In this document: positions 1-11,669 of the stretch, piece after piece
Layout of the letters: each line of letters begins with the position of its first letter
How positions within the stretch are numbered: the stretch's first letter is position 1
Assembly (NCBI GenBank): GCA_030490835.1
Contig: CM059971.1
Span: 56,220,012-56,284,011, forward strand
Length of the DNA stretch: 64,000 bases
Source: Annona cherimola
Lineage: Eukaryota > Streptophyta > Magnoliopsida > Magnoliales > Annonaceae
Reading direction: 5' to 3'
Translations under genes and position numbers: made by a program
The notes under the pieces: generated by a model
Databases searched by the model: none
What the model was told of the DNA's origin: nothing
The model's input: the letters and a program-made list of their open reading frames with translations, nothing else

Positions 1-1274
1 CAGTTATACAAGCGTAAGATTTTCGTGCCTAAGATAATCGATTTCAATTTTTTGAATGATTATGAGTTTGGAATTGAGGAATTACTGGATTTTCAAGGAT
101 AGACAAGGCTGTTGAAAGCCGACGATAGGGTGTACCCTAACTTGACACGTCTTTTTTACTATCTTTGGGATCAACAGTACTTTAGTACATATGTGAAGGG
201 TGTTGAGATTTATTTGGGCACATTGGGGATCCAAGCCAGGATCATGCTATTATGCAAGTTGGAAGAATCTTAGAGGTTCCATTTAAGGATGAACAAGTAC
301 CCAATAATCTATCCTTGACCCAGATGTACAATCAGCTCACAAGGAGCAACAAGTACCACCCGGGAATCAAGTTCCTTCATTATATGGATTTACCTCCCAG
401 GTTGAGGGTACTTAGACTGCTGATTGCACATTGTATATACCCTAAGGGAGGAGGTAGGAATCAGCTGAACCCACAGGAGGCAAAAATTTTGTGGAAAGTG
501 GAGAACAGAGTAAAAGTTTGTCTGCCTGCACTACTTTTGGAAGCCTTGGCCTCCAAGAAGGACAACCCACGAGGGGTATTGCCATATGGGACATGGATCA
601 CCAAGATCCTCTAATTCTATCATGTGGACATTGATGGTGAGCCGTTTGAGGTGTTGAAGCCAACTAATGCCATAAACAAGGCATTACTACAAAGAATGAA
701 GATAAATGTGGATCATTTCAGAGAAGAAAGGATCAGGGAAAGGATGGGACAACGGCTCAAGAAGAAGCCAGGGGAGCAGCCCCCGCCATCACCATAGCCT
801 CAACCCGTCCCTTCTCCTTCATGTAATGCCCCCGATGAGCCTGCATCGCCTCACTCTCATGGATCATGTTCACCGCGAGGCTCGGAGATACCAGATCTGG
901 CTCCACGTCCACCTTCTTGGGACACCTCGGTGATTGCAATAAGGGAACATTTGGAGCAAATGGAAGATAGGCTGACTTCACAGATCGCCGGGGTTCTTAA
1001 CGCGGTCATGGACATGCATACGAGGCAAGATCGTATGGATCAGGAGCTCAGAACGATCAAGTACCGATTGGCATCAGGAACCGGCAAAGTCAAATCGATA
1101 CCCGATCTTGATCCACTTATCAGCGAGTCTATGCGGCGTGCGCCCATAGCTCAACCTGTATCTTCCTTTTATTCCTCATCTCACATCAGACCCACTCCAC
1201 CGATCAGACAAACTCCATATCCTATCTCGGCATTCCTATTTACCAAATCTCTAATTCCCGATCCCCATTTTTGA
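1..1274 (+). pseudogene. ORF3 (envelope-position) remnant of SIRE-type element
   Basis: Translated pieces in different frames match the ORF3 product of the complete element. The first piece covers the motif around residues KIIDF and EELLDFQG and is then broken by a stop. The second piece (252-614) covers the block with YMDLPPRLRV and NPQEA. A third piece (930-1274) covers the coiled-coil segment and the serine/proline-rich C-terminus. Several frameshifts and stops separate them, so no full protein can be made. The gene is immediately followed by the upstream polypurine tract, as in the complete element. Confidence 0.8.
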
Positions 1275-1648
1275 TTCATTGACAAAAAGGGGAAGAATAG
1301 TTTGAGTGAGTTTCTAGGAGTTGAGTCATGGGTTGGGTAGTTTGTATACAAAGGTTTGCATTTGTTTTGTATTTTGTATGAAATGTTTTGATTATATATG
1401 CAAAAACAAAGTTTGTTTATGTTCCATTTTTGTATGAACTGAAATGGTTGAATGAATGGTTTTAACTTGTGATCTATATGAAATATGCAATTGTTGAAAA
1501 TGAAATATGTATATTAATTAAGTATGAAATGCAATGCAAATGACCTATGATTATCCTAAAATACCAAAACAAGATAAAAATGGTATGTGTTAAGATATTG
1601 AAAGGTATAAACTCAAATTGTTTTGTCAATCATCAAAAAGGGGGATAT

Positions 1649-3441
1649 TGTTGAAAACAATTGATAAAATAGGCAACGATCGTGTTTTGATGATTAAACA
1701 AACTCAATTTGAGTTAAATAAGGTACTAATTCAATTTATCTAAGTGTTTGCAAGGTTTCATAAAGTGAAAATGAAGTCTGACAGGTCAAGTCGATTCCCA
1801 AGTCGACTCAAGCATCGACTTAGGTCAAGTCGGTCCCCAAGTCGACTCCAGTTGCGACTTCAAATGGAATTTTATGGCCAGCGCTGAAACTGAAGAGCAA
1901 GAGCTGCCGAAGTCGCACTCGAAGTTGACTTCGCCTATGACTTAGGTGAAGTCGCAAATCAAGTCGACTCCAGATACGACTTCAAATACAATTTTATGGC
2001 CAGCGCTGAAACTGAGGAACAAGAGTTGCCGAAGTCGCACTCCAAGTCGACTCCATCTGCGACTTGGGTGAAGTCACAAACCCAAGTTGACTCCAGTATC
2101 GACTTCGAAGAACCTAGAACTTCCAACGCTGAAATTGGAATTTCAGAAAGTGAAGTCGCATACCCAAGTCGACTTCACATGCGACTTCAGTGAAGTTGGA
2201 CCCCAAGTCGACCCAGAAATCCGACTTGAGTTAAAATGAAGAAATATGAAGTCTAGACAAGCAAATGTGCCAAATCTAATCATTCAAGATAGTATATTAC
2301 TCAAGGGAAAATCTTTGGGCTACCTCTATGAACTGCAATATCAAAATTATTCTAAGTTCAAGACATGAAGACAAGCCTCCAAGAAAAGATGAACACGTCG
2401 AGTTCCAAGATCAAACTTTCAAGATTAAAAATATTAGTGGAAGAACAAGATGTGATGAATATCAAGCTATGAAGATCACTTTCAAGAAATTCAAGTTCCA
2501 ACAAGCGTATACAGAAAGTGAAGTCGCACTCGAAGTCGACTTCACCTGCGACTTGGGTCAAGTCCAGGACCAAGTCGACCTGAGAAGGAACTTGAGATTT
2601 TTGCTGAGAACCGAAGTCGCACCCCAAGTCAACTTCAGTATGCGACTTGGGTGAAGTCACACCCGAAGTCGACTTCATCTGCAACTTGGGTCGTAACGGT
2701 TGGAAAAATTCGAACGTTGGCGCATTAAATGCGCGCCACCTACCTTCAAAAGTTTGAATTTACTCCACCATTATAAAAAAAACATTCAAATGAACGTGCT
2801 AGGAGTTTGTGTGAGCATTAACTGTGATTCAACTACCATCATCTCCAAACATTAAGTGACCAACACAAGTTTTCAATGGAAGAACAAAGCTCAAACTTGT
2901 TGCATTCTTTAACGCTGTTCAAAGCTTTTCATCTACAAGTTCTTCCACAAGCAAAATCTGCCTACACAATCTGTAAAGTGTAGATTTCTTTATTTGATTC
3001 TTTGTTTGTATTTGGTACTTGGTTTAAATTGGGTTTTTAAACCAAGCGGAAGCAAAGTAGTGTTGTGACTCGAGTGGGACTCGTCACCTACTTGTGTTGT
3101 GATTTGTATATGCCCCCTAGAGCTGAAATCTAGAAGAGAGCTGAAATCTAGAAGATAGCTGAGGCTCTATTTGTATTTGTAAAATACATAGTGGAACCCA
3201 AGTCACAAGGGGTGTGAGCTTGGAAGAGTGGAGTAGGGGAGGTTGCCCGAACGACTATAAAAACTTGCCTATCGTTGTGATTTGCATTTCTGTTTTTATT
3301 GTATTATTACTCTCCATATTTTCCATTTGTTTCATTAAGGGGACTAAACTAAACCGGGTAAATTTCTGTTTAAGTAAAAAAATTTAAATACCCAATTCAC
3401 CCCTCCCATCTTGGGTAATTGTCATAAACTCGGGACCAACA
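1649..3441 (+). repeat. LTR of SIRE-type element (about 1.79 kb)
   Basis: It starts TGTTG directly after a polypurine tract and ends CGGGACCAACA, as the LTRs at 9953 and 18963 do. The U3 part (about 1790-2690) carries repeated AAGTCGAC-centred imperfect palindromes. The promoter module with GGCGCATTAAATGCGCGCC (near 2719-2737) and a TATA-like stretch near 2773 follow. Sequence is clearly diverged from the complete element but collinear with it. Confidence 0.85.
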
Positions 3442-3784
3442 CTTCTTTGACATGAAATTCAGTTCTGGGGTTTTACGACATACGTGTTTAGACGATGTAT
3501 TGTTTGAATGAGAAAATTCACGCTAAACAAGCTAAAAATGAATGTCGTGAAGAAAGTGTGGATAAATTTATCAAAATCATGAAATAATGTTTGATTGGAT
3601 GATTTTATAAAGAGTAATTTGGGCAATTATTATTGGGAGAGTGCATACATTGCATAAAAATTCATATATTTCACTATAATGAATTCAGTAAGTGAAACTG
3701 ATCTCACTTAAGCCAGATCAATCTTACTATTGGGATAAGGTTTCACAATTCGAACTATGAGTTGGCTGAAAGTCATTTCTTAAG
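3442..3784. other. intergenic, nothing recognised
   Basis: AT-rich sequence between an LTR end and a MITE. No coding signal or repeat structure was seen. Confidence 0.5.
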
Positions 3785-5404
3785 ATTGTGTTTCTTTACA
3801 ATAAAAGCTTTTTAATTAAAATTTTTTGACTTGCTACAACTACTCTATTTTTTAATAATTTTTTCATATCTTTATATATAACTGTTGTAAATTAAACTAG
3901 CAAATCAAGCACAATCCATGTTTTGATTATTAACAATCCAAATTTGAGAGTTTAGAGCTACTAATATGTGTATTAATATGTCTTTGAGTTAAAAAGCTTC
4001 AAAAACAACATATGACAGATCAAGTCATAGATCCAAGTCAACTTAGGCGTCAACTTAAGTCATGTTAATACTCAAGTGGACAAGGATCGACTTCAATAGC
4101 ATTTTCTTGACAGCATTGAAATTGTGGATGCGTGAGTAGGCGAAGCCACAACCGAAGTCAACTTCGCATATGACTTAGGTCAAGTCGCAATCCAAGTCAA
4201 CTCAGTATGCGACCTAGGATGCAAGTGAAGAATCTAAAGTAGCCAAGTCGACTCCGATGTGTGACTTAGGTAAGTCCCAGAGGAAGACGACTCAGCCATC
4301 CGACTTGGGCAAAATTAGTTGTGGACTAAGAATTTTTGAAGTCCTAAACACACAATGGATATCAAAATCGCATAACCAAGTCGACTTCATATGCAACTTG
4401 GGTCAAGTTACAACTCAAGTCAACCATAATATTCAACTTGAACACAATGAGATTCAAATCAAGCAAATTCAAGCTCAAAGATCGACTAAAAAAGTTCAAG
4501 CAACTCATACCTGTTAAATGAAAGATAAACGACACAAATTATAGATCAAGTTACAAATTGGTTTATGTCTAAGTACATAACTCAAGATGGAGAAGAGCAC
4601 ATTTCAAGTTTGAAGAATATTGAAACAAAGAAGCTAAAATTTAAGATATAAGAGAACATATGTTAAAGCACTTAATTCATGGAATTTTTGAAGTTCTAAA
4701 GAACACATTGTCTTATAAAGTCGTAAACCAAGTCGACTTCACTTACTACTTAGGTCAAGTCTCATACCAAGTCGACCTCAAAATGAAACTTGAAACTAAA
4801 AAATAAGGAGAAAACTCTCGGGAAGGAAATGTGGAAGACCAAATCGCAACCCAAGTTGACTCTAGTCTGCAACTTGGGTGAAGTCACACTCGAAGTCAAT
4901 TCCAAGTGCGACTTGAATTGTAACAATTGAAAATTTTGAACGTTAATGCATTAAATGCATGTCACTTACCCTCAAACATTAAACTTCTCCACTATTTAAA
5001 GGATGGCAAGAGGTTATGAAAGTTAACAAGAGCATTCAATAAGCCTTAACCTTCCTACCTACAAGCAATTAAGAGATCATTAAGAGTTCCAAAAAAGAAT
5101 TGCAACATTTACTACAAGTGCTAAAGTTTCTCATCAATCTTAAGCCTAATCAAGTTCTTCTTTGTGCTGAAACTTAAGACCCCTCCCCTCTTGGGTTTTG
5201 CCACAAACTTGAGATCAATAATAACTACCCTATTTCTCAATCATTTCTATATAACTACCCATATAATTAATAAATCTACTATTTTAACTTTATTTTCTTT
5301 ACTCTTCATCATTAAATTTATCATATTATATAATTTTCTCTCATTTCAAATATTTTTACATTAAAAAATTTTTATTTAAAAGTTTTGTCATTTTCCAAAC
5401 ACAC
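3785..5404 (+). repeat. Tourist-like MITE interrupted by a solo LTR
   Basis: The left part (3785-3882) and right part (5221-5404) together align with the MITE family whose best copies are at 35672-35962 and 51920-52211. Shared landmarks are the AACTACTCTATTTTTTAAT block on the left and the TCAATCATTTCTA to CCAAACACACC block on the right. The interruption is exactly the solo LTR at 3883-5220. Confidence 0.75.
3883..5220 (+). mobile_element. solo LTR of SIRE-type family with 5-bp target duplication
   Basis: The sequence starts TGTTG and ends AGATCAATA, aligning with the family end GGGACCAACA. It contains diverged AAGTCGAC-type repeats and a degraded promoter module (near 4940-4970). It is flanked on both sides by ATAAC (3878-3882 and 5221-5225), and no internal retroelement sequence is present. 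That structure is what unequal recombination between the two LTRs of an inserted element leaves behind. Removing it rejoins a known MITE, which independently confirms the boundaries. Confidence 0.85.
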
Positions 5405-5966
5405 CTTGAACCTGGAACTCAGCTTCGGCAACCAAATTGTCTCTCATATCCTTCGAAATAAACTTCAAATCATTGCCATTGTATTTTCATTATTGATTTC
5501 ATCCTCCTTGCATCATTCTGTCATCATCATTATACCAAAACAACATGCAACCCAAAAGATAAGAATGAAGTAAGCTTCCTTACCCACTCCTAACATCTTC
5601 TTCGACATCAAGGCCAAAGAGGAAAGCAAGTGAGCTTGCTCTACAAAGAAGCAAATTTAGACGAGGTACACAACAAAAGAAGAAAGTTGTTTCCAAACCT
5701 CAAGGGTTGTACCTCCATCTTCATCATCATCCTCTACGAGGTCCTCATCATGAAAAGTTTCCTCTCTAAAGTTAATCATTTTCCCAACATAATGAGGACA
5801 AACAAGAACAACAAGAGAAAAATGTAGAAAGGAAACCAAGGTTTATCATGAATCAAGAGGCAAGTACCTCAAGTGAAGAACTAAAATTCAAGATAAAAGA
5901 AGGATAATTCCTATGCCTAAATCCTAATTACAAGGTAGGAACCCTTTCAAAAAAATTTACAAGAGA
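5405..5966 (+). other. probable eroded 5' part of a SIRE ORF3 region, unresolved
   Basis: It lies between the MITE and a recognisable ORF3 remnant. Short basic, polar open stretches are present but cannot be aligned confidently with the ORF3 N-terminus of the complete element. No other feature was recognised. Confidence 0.3.
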
Positions 5967-7536
5967 ATTTAACATCTTGGCAATGGAAAAGTATCAACAA
6001 TGGATGTCATTACTTGAATATGAAGGTTACATTTATAAGGAACTAACCCAGCAATTGTATTATAATTGGGATTCCAAGTATCAATGCACATATGTGAAAG
6101 GACAGCCCTCAACTTGGGATGTTGCATGATTAGAACAGACTATTCTCCAAGTGTCAAATTCAAAAGAAGATGATGATCTACAATTGAAAACATATGAAGT
6201 GTTCAATGCTTTAACCAAGAGCAACAAATATAAGGGAAGAGATAGATATATGAAATATATAGATATGGATACCCAAGAATTACAAATTAGACTTGTGATA
6301 GCTCATTACATTATCCTAAGGTCAGAGATCATGCAACTATGAATGAGAAGGAGGCATGTATCCTATGGGGATTTTAAACTATAAGAGAATTAGCCTTCCC
6401 ACTCTCAACTTAGAAGCATGGGCAACAAGGAGAAGATAACAGTGCACATCATGTATCACATGTGGCTTACAAAAATTTTGCAGCATTTTTGGGATTAACT
6501 TAGAAGGAGAGTCCTATGCTACCATCAAGAACAAAAAATTGTCATAAATGAAGCCTTGGTTCATAGGATGCATGTAGACATTGATGCTTTCAAAGAGTGA
6601 CAATCTGCAAGGAGAGTTGACATTCATGTAGAAGATGAAGGAAGAGGAGATAATGGAATGGATGAAACTCAAGCTCAAAGGGAGCAAGCTCCTCGGCCTA
6701 GTCCTCATCATGTTTCCCATGCACACATGTATACAGTCATTCATCACTGAATCAATTGAATGCATGCCAAGATAAGTTAGAGCAAGAATTTAAAAACTAA
6801 CTCTATTACATCACTACCAACATTGGTGTCTCGCAATCTCATACCCAAGCCAACCTTGAATCCTCATCTAAAGATTACACACTTTCACTTGAGCCACTCC
6901 ATTCCACTTATCAACAAACCATCTTAATTCAAACCTAGTTTGTTGACATTCCTCTTAAATGCACTATCCAATCTGAGCCTCCTACTGGTGAGCAATCTCA
7001 ACCAAATCCCATTCCTACACCTCAAGTTCCCTCAGCCCATTCGAATGATCCACAGAGAGGGGAGAACAATGAGGAAATAACCATCTTAGGGAGAGTATTG
7101 CATTGAGGGAGAGCAATATGGCATTTTGAGCACTATGATACATGCATTGCATATTTTTCTTTGTGTTGGAGTGGCCATATAATGAGGATTATATGTAAGG
7201 ATTTTGGATAAATTTTTAGAACTTTTGAATATTTTGGAATTATAGTTGTAATTTCAATTAATATGGAATTGTTAGTTGATATTGTTTTTAATGATATTTA
7301 CTTGGATATGATCGAATGAATGAATGAGAAAATATTCTTTTTGGATCATACTTAAATTATGATCATTGGGCAAGTACATCGGAGCTATGGATGTTTAAAT
7401 ATTTTAGAATTTCTAATTCAAAATTATTATGTAGAAAAATACGCAAGTTCTTAAATGAATAAACACATGCATGGAGTTATGAAATGAAAAAGGAAACTTT
7501 AATCAAATTTTGTAAATCATAAGAAAAGGAAGAGAT
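5967..7536 (+). pseudogene. strongly diverged ORF3 remnant of an old SIRE-type element
   Basis: Around 5990-6350 the translation retains the order of ORF3 landmarks: a block resembling the domain with YNWDSKYQCTYVKG, then LTKSNKYKGRDRYMKYIDMD and a following IAHYI segment. These correspond to the complete element's ORF3 near residues 30-90 of its second open segment. Many stops and frameshifts are present. It is followed by a purine-rich tract (7521-7535) and an LTR, giving the normal order ORF3, polypurine tract, LTR. Confidence 0.65.
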
Positions 7537-9195
7537 TGTTGATATGTTATTTTGTTTAACAAGAATCTAAATTATACTTTGATGATAAATAAGCTAATTA
7601 AAATAAGTCGGTGAAACTAATGATTTTGTGCATAATGAAGATATTTAAAATAAATAACACGCACTCCAAATGTGAAAGATCTACTCCATAAAATGCAAAT
7701 AGCCAAAGTGAAAAAATATATATATTTCAATAGCGGGATTTATGTCCAGATCGATCTCACATTGATCGAAATGTAAAGTCAGAGGCGAAATCGATCACAT
7801 ATCAATTTGAAGATACTTAATTGGTAGGAATTGGATTCTAGGATGATCAAAAAGTGAAATTGATCCTGAGATTGATCTCAACATCAATCTTAATGGTGAA
7901 GCCAATCCCATAAGAAATCCCGATCAAAAGTTAGCTAAAACAATCAAATGTATAAGTCATTTATAAAGTGTTAGATCAACCTCAACTAAAATCTCAAAGT
8001 GAGATCAAAGTTCAAGTGAAAATGATTGAAGTCTGGGTCCAAGTCAATTTTAGCTCAAATCTCAAGCCCAATTCAAAGTTGAGATCACTTATGACAAACA
8101 TAAGGAGTGCGCTGAAAGACAAGAGCAACATATGAAGTTTCAAATCATTGTCAATGCAACCTTATAACTAAAGTCAAAATTGAGATCAATTTTAATATCA
8201 ATTTCACTATTGTGCAAGAACAAGAGAAGAAAACAAAAAAAAGGTTAAACTAATGTTAAAAGGGGATCTCATAGTGAGATTGATCTTAACATCACTATTG
8301 ATTTAAACTTACCTTGGAAAGAAAAGTGTCAAGTAGCTAAAGCTTCAAAATTAGGTAAAGTCGACATCTAGATTAATCTCATGTCAATCTAGGACTATGA
8401 AGTCGAAGGTGACATTAATCTCATATAAACTTGAATTGCTACGTACAATAAACAAGATTGACATTAGATCGATTCACATCGATTTCAAAGTAAATTAAAG
8501 CTAAGATTGATCTAAAGTCATAATAGTTCAAAATTTTGAATGTTGGAACATTTAATACAAGCCACCAACCACATCAATGGCCATAACTCCATCAGAACTA
8601 TATAAAGCACAACTTAATGACTTCAAACAGTTAGCTAGCACACTTGATGAGCGATTCTTGTTGTTCTCAAAACATTAAGTATTATCATTGAATATTGAAC
8701 AATTGGTGCACTCTTGCAAGCAGAAGTCTCAATTTTTATCATCTTGCACAAAGTTTTCACTCAAGCTTCCTACTCCTTATTGATCTACAAGTTGTAAAGT
8801 GTAATTTTATTTATTGTATTTATTTTGTGTCTCCCTTGATTGGCATTGAAAATCAAGTTCAAGAAAAGATTAAACTAGACATTGATTGGATCAGTGTTCA
8901 GCAATCACTAAGTTATATTAGAAAACACATTAGAAGAACTCAATCCATAAGAGATGTGCTCTTGGAAGAGTGGAGCAGAGAGCTGCATGAACTATTATAA
9001 ATTTGTGTTCTTATTTGTGCTTGTTGCTTGCCTTCATCTCTTATTTACTTTACAGCAACTCATTTACTCTCAATAGTCTTTTAGCATTTCATCATTAGGG
9101 TTTGATTGTAATGATTATTGTTAAGGATTAAAAAAAATTTAATAATCCAATTCACCCTTCCTCTCTTGATTTTAGCCAACTTAATAGAATCAACA
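7537..9195 (+). repeat. LTR of an older SIRE-type relative (about 1.66 kb)
   Basis: It begins TGTTGATATG after AAGAAAAGGAAGAGAT and ends AGAATCAACA. The layout matches the other LTRs: a palindrome array, a promoter module (near 8535-8570, GAATGTTGG followed by CATTTAAT), a TATA-like ATATAAAG near 8600, and a pyrimidine-rich end before the terminal AACTTAATAGAATCAACA. The array core here is GATCGAT/GATTGATC rather than AAGTCGAC. No right-hand target duplication could be established because the left end is eroded. Confidence 0.65.
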
Positions 9196-9947
9196 CTATC
9201 CACTTAAAACTAGTTCATGCAATCTCTTTCTTTCTATTTAAAAATTACTTTCTAAAATCTAAGCCATTTCTAGCATTCATCCATGCATATTTACCTATTG
9301 TGCAAAAATCCCATACTTTCATATCTTTTATACATTAATACACTATATATTCATCCTCAAAATTTACCATAATTATATAGTTATATATTCATTCTCAAAC
9401 GGGGCTAAATATTTAGAAAATGCAAGTTTCCAAAGAAATTGATTTGTAACATCATAAATATATAGCAATTAACAAATATTATTTATAATTTAGATTTTTG
9501 AAAACAATTTTAAAATTAAAAATGAAAAATTTGCATGAAAATTCAACACACAACTAATTATATTAGTGCGAGGACCAGGTACTTTTATTGTAACCCTTCC
9601 CTAGCTATCAAGTAATTTACAAACATACTGCTAATAATTAATGATGTTAATTTGTGTACAATGTATATAGATATGGCAACACCATTCATGGCCATATTAG
9701 ACATAAGTACGATTTTGGGCACTAGCATGTTTCTGGAGCCGCATCACTTAGTTATGATATGATTTATTAAGTATTGATTTAGAGGTGTATAATCGACATT
9801 GTTTGGGGTGTTGTGACTATCTTGAACCTCACAAAGTAGGTACATATAGGAAAGCTACTTGCAAGTTTGTGATTGGGCTTTGCCCATGCTTGGGCCCGGT
9901 CCGTTTTAACAAGAGCCCTCTTAAAAGAAGGGTGCACGACCCCTCTC
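9196..9947. other. flank upstream of the intact retroelement; possible promoter or leader of a lost gene
   Basis: 9196-9780 is AT-rich with nothing recognised. From about 9870 the sequence becomes GC-richer and includes TGGGCCCGG-type motifs at 9890-9900. It then runs into a pyrimidine-rich stretch that continues after the retroelement at 20639. Motifs of this kind are common in plant promoters, but no gene start can be proved. Confidence 0.3.
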
Positions 9948-9952
9948 CTTTC

Positions 9953-11621
9953 TGTTGGAAACAATACTTCAAAACAAAGTAAAATTGACCAAAGATTAAG
10001 TTTTGATGATTAACAACAACTAACTTGAGTATATTTAAAGGACTAATGAGTTTGCCATTTATTTTAAGGAACTTAAGTTGCCAAGTCGATCCCCAAGTCG
10101 ACTTGGACTTCGACTTAGGGTGAAGTCGATCCCAAAGTCGACTTAACTATCGACTTGAGAAAGAACCTCAAAGGCAAAATCAACTTGCAGGTGAAGTCGC
10201 ATCCCAAGTCGACTCCACATGCGACTTGGGAAGCCAAGTCGCAAACGAAGTCGACCTCGCTATCGACTTCAAACATGAAAAACTGTCCAGAGCTGAATTT
10301 TGGGGCACGAAGCTGCCCAAGTCGCAGGCCAAGTCGACTCCAGGTGCGACTTGGGTGAAGTCGCAGACAAAGTCGACTTCATCCGCGACTTGAGAAGTTC
10401 AGACTTCAAAGATGCAGTTTCAAAGCCTATTCAAAGAATCTCTCACTCGAGATCAAAGCAAAGATTCAAGATGGAGATCAAATCAAGTCTATCAAGTCTT
10501 AAAGACCAACTGAGTCAAATGCAGAGCAAGGCGCATGATTCAAAACTCAAGCTCTCCTAAGAATCATCAAGGAAACAAGCCAAGCAAGATAGAGGAAGAT
10601 CAAATGAAGAACAAAGCATACTTTGACGAAGACCAAGTCAAGTCGCAACCTAAGTCGACTCCATGATCGACTTGAGTTGAAGTCGGAAGCCAAAGTCGAC
10701 TCAAGACTCAGACTTGGAAACTGACAAGGTGAAGTCGTACCCGAAGTCGACTTCACCTGCGACTTGGGTCAAGTTGATGCCCAAGTCGACCCTGACTGAA
10801 ACTTGAAGTTGCGACGGAGAAGCGAAGTCGCACCCGAAGTCGACTCCATCTGCGACTTGGGCGAAATCGCATCCGAAGTCGACTCCACATGCGACTTGGG
10901 TCGCAACGGTCGGAATTTATTCGAACGTTGGCGCATTAAATGCGCGCCACCTACCCTCTAACGTTCGGATTCCCTCCAAAATTATAAAAGGCATTCATGG
11001 TAGACGAGGGAGGTAGCTGAGAATCATTAAGTGTGCATAACTACCATCTACAAGAGCTTTAAAAGAGATCAAGCTAATCAAAGAGGAAGAACTTTGCTTC
11101 AAACTGCAAGAGCTCAACTACTGATCATTCAAAGCCAATTCAACAAGTTCTTCTCTGCGCCAAACTGCTTCTACACAACTGTAAAGTGTAGTTTTCTTAT
11201 TGTTTCTTTTGTATGTGTTGAACTTGATTTAGTTTGAGGAACTAAGATCAAGTGTAAGCAAAGTAGTGTGTGATTGGAGTGTGACTCATCACCTACTTGT
11301 GCTGTGTTTTGTTGATGCCCCCTAGAGCTGGAATCTAGAAGAGAGCAGTGGCTCTAATTGTATTGAGAGAATACAATAGTGGAACCCAAGTCACAAGGAG
11401 TGTGAGCTTGGAAGAGTGGAGTAGGGAGGTTGCCCGAACCACTATAAAAATCCTGTGTTTGATTTATACTTCTGCCATTTACATTACATTCCTTTCCATT
11501 TCGTTTCTTCATTAAGGGGACTGGATTAATCCGGGGTTAAGTTTTCTGTTTAAGATATAAATTTTTAAATACCCAATTCACCCCTCCCCTCTTGGGTTTT
11601 GCCATCAACTCGGGACCAACA
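9953..11621 (+). repeat. 5' LTR of the complete SIRE-type element
   Basis: It starts TGTTGG and ends CCAACA. U3 (to about 11010) holds at least seven imperfect palindromic units with arms AAGTCGCA/TGCGACTT around AAGTCGACT; clear units start near 10196, 10318, 10353, 10640, 10732, 10824 and 10863. These are followed by the GGCGCATTAAATGCGCGCC module and a TATA box. The remainder is R/U5 with a pyrimidine-rich end (CACCCCTCCCCTCTTGGG). Confidence 0.95.
10921..10990 (+). promoter_or_regulatory. U3 core promoter: palindromic module plus TATA box
   Basis: TCGAACGTTGGCGCATTAAA is followed by TGCGCGCCACCTACC, then a TATAAAAG box at 10983-10990. The 19-bp GGCGCATTAAATGCGCGCC is a near-perfect palindrome. 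The module is retained, with decay, in the other LTRs near 2710-2745 and 4940-4970 and, more weakly, near 8535-8570, at a similar distance from a TATA-like box. The transcription start is expected about 25-35 bp after the TATA box, which is inference. Confidence 0.7.
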
Positions 11622-11623
11622 AG

Positions 11624-11635
11624 TGGTATCAGAGC
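11624..11635 (+). promoter_or_regulatory. primer binding site (initiator tRNA-Met type)
   Basis: TGGTATCAGAGC lies two bases after the 5' LTR end. This is the standard plant Ty1/copia primer site complementary to the 3' end of initiator methionine tRNA, used to start minus-strand DNA synthesis. Confidence 0.95.
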
Positions 11636-11669
11636 AGTTCTTTGAGTTTACCAAAGAGATCTTATTAAT

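Larger units (their letters stand above)
1..3441 (+). mobile_element. 3' portion of a SIRE-type Ty1/copia element (cut by window edge)
   Basis: An eroded ORF3 is followed by two polypurine tracts (1284-1296 and 1634-1645) and a complete LTR beginning TGTTG at 1649 and ending CAACA at 3441. Order and sequence parallel the complete element at 9953-20633, and the reading direction is the same. The 5' part, including gag and pol, lies outside the window, so the left target duplication cannot be tested. Confidence 0.85.

Noticed and set aside
10155..10756. Small open frames within the LTR (also at 19165-19766 and 2328-2684)
   Set aside because: They repeat identically in both LTRs, follow the palindromic array and show no protein similarity.
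10081..10905. CRISPR-like regular repeats
   Set aside because: Units are uneven in spacing, palindromic, lie inside an LTR of a plant retrotransposon and are duplicated in its partner LTR; no cas genes exist here.
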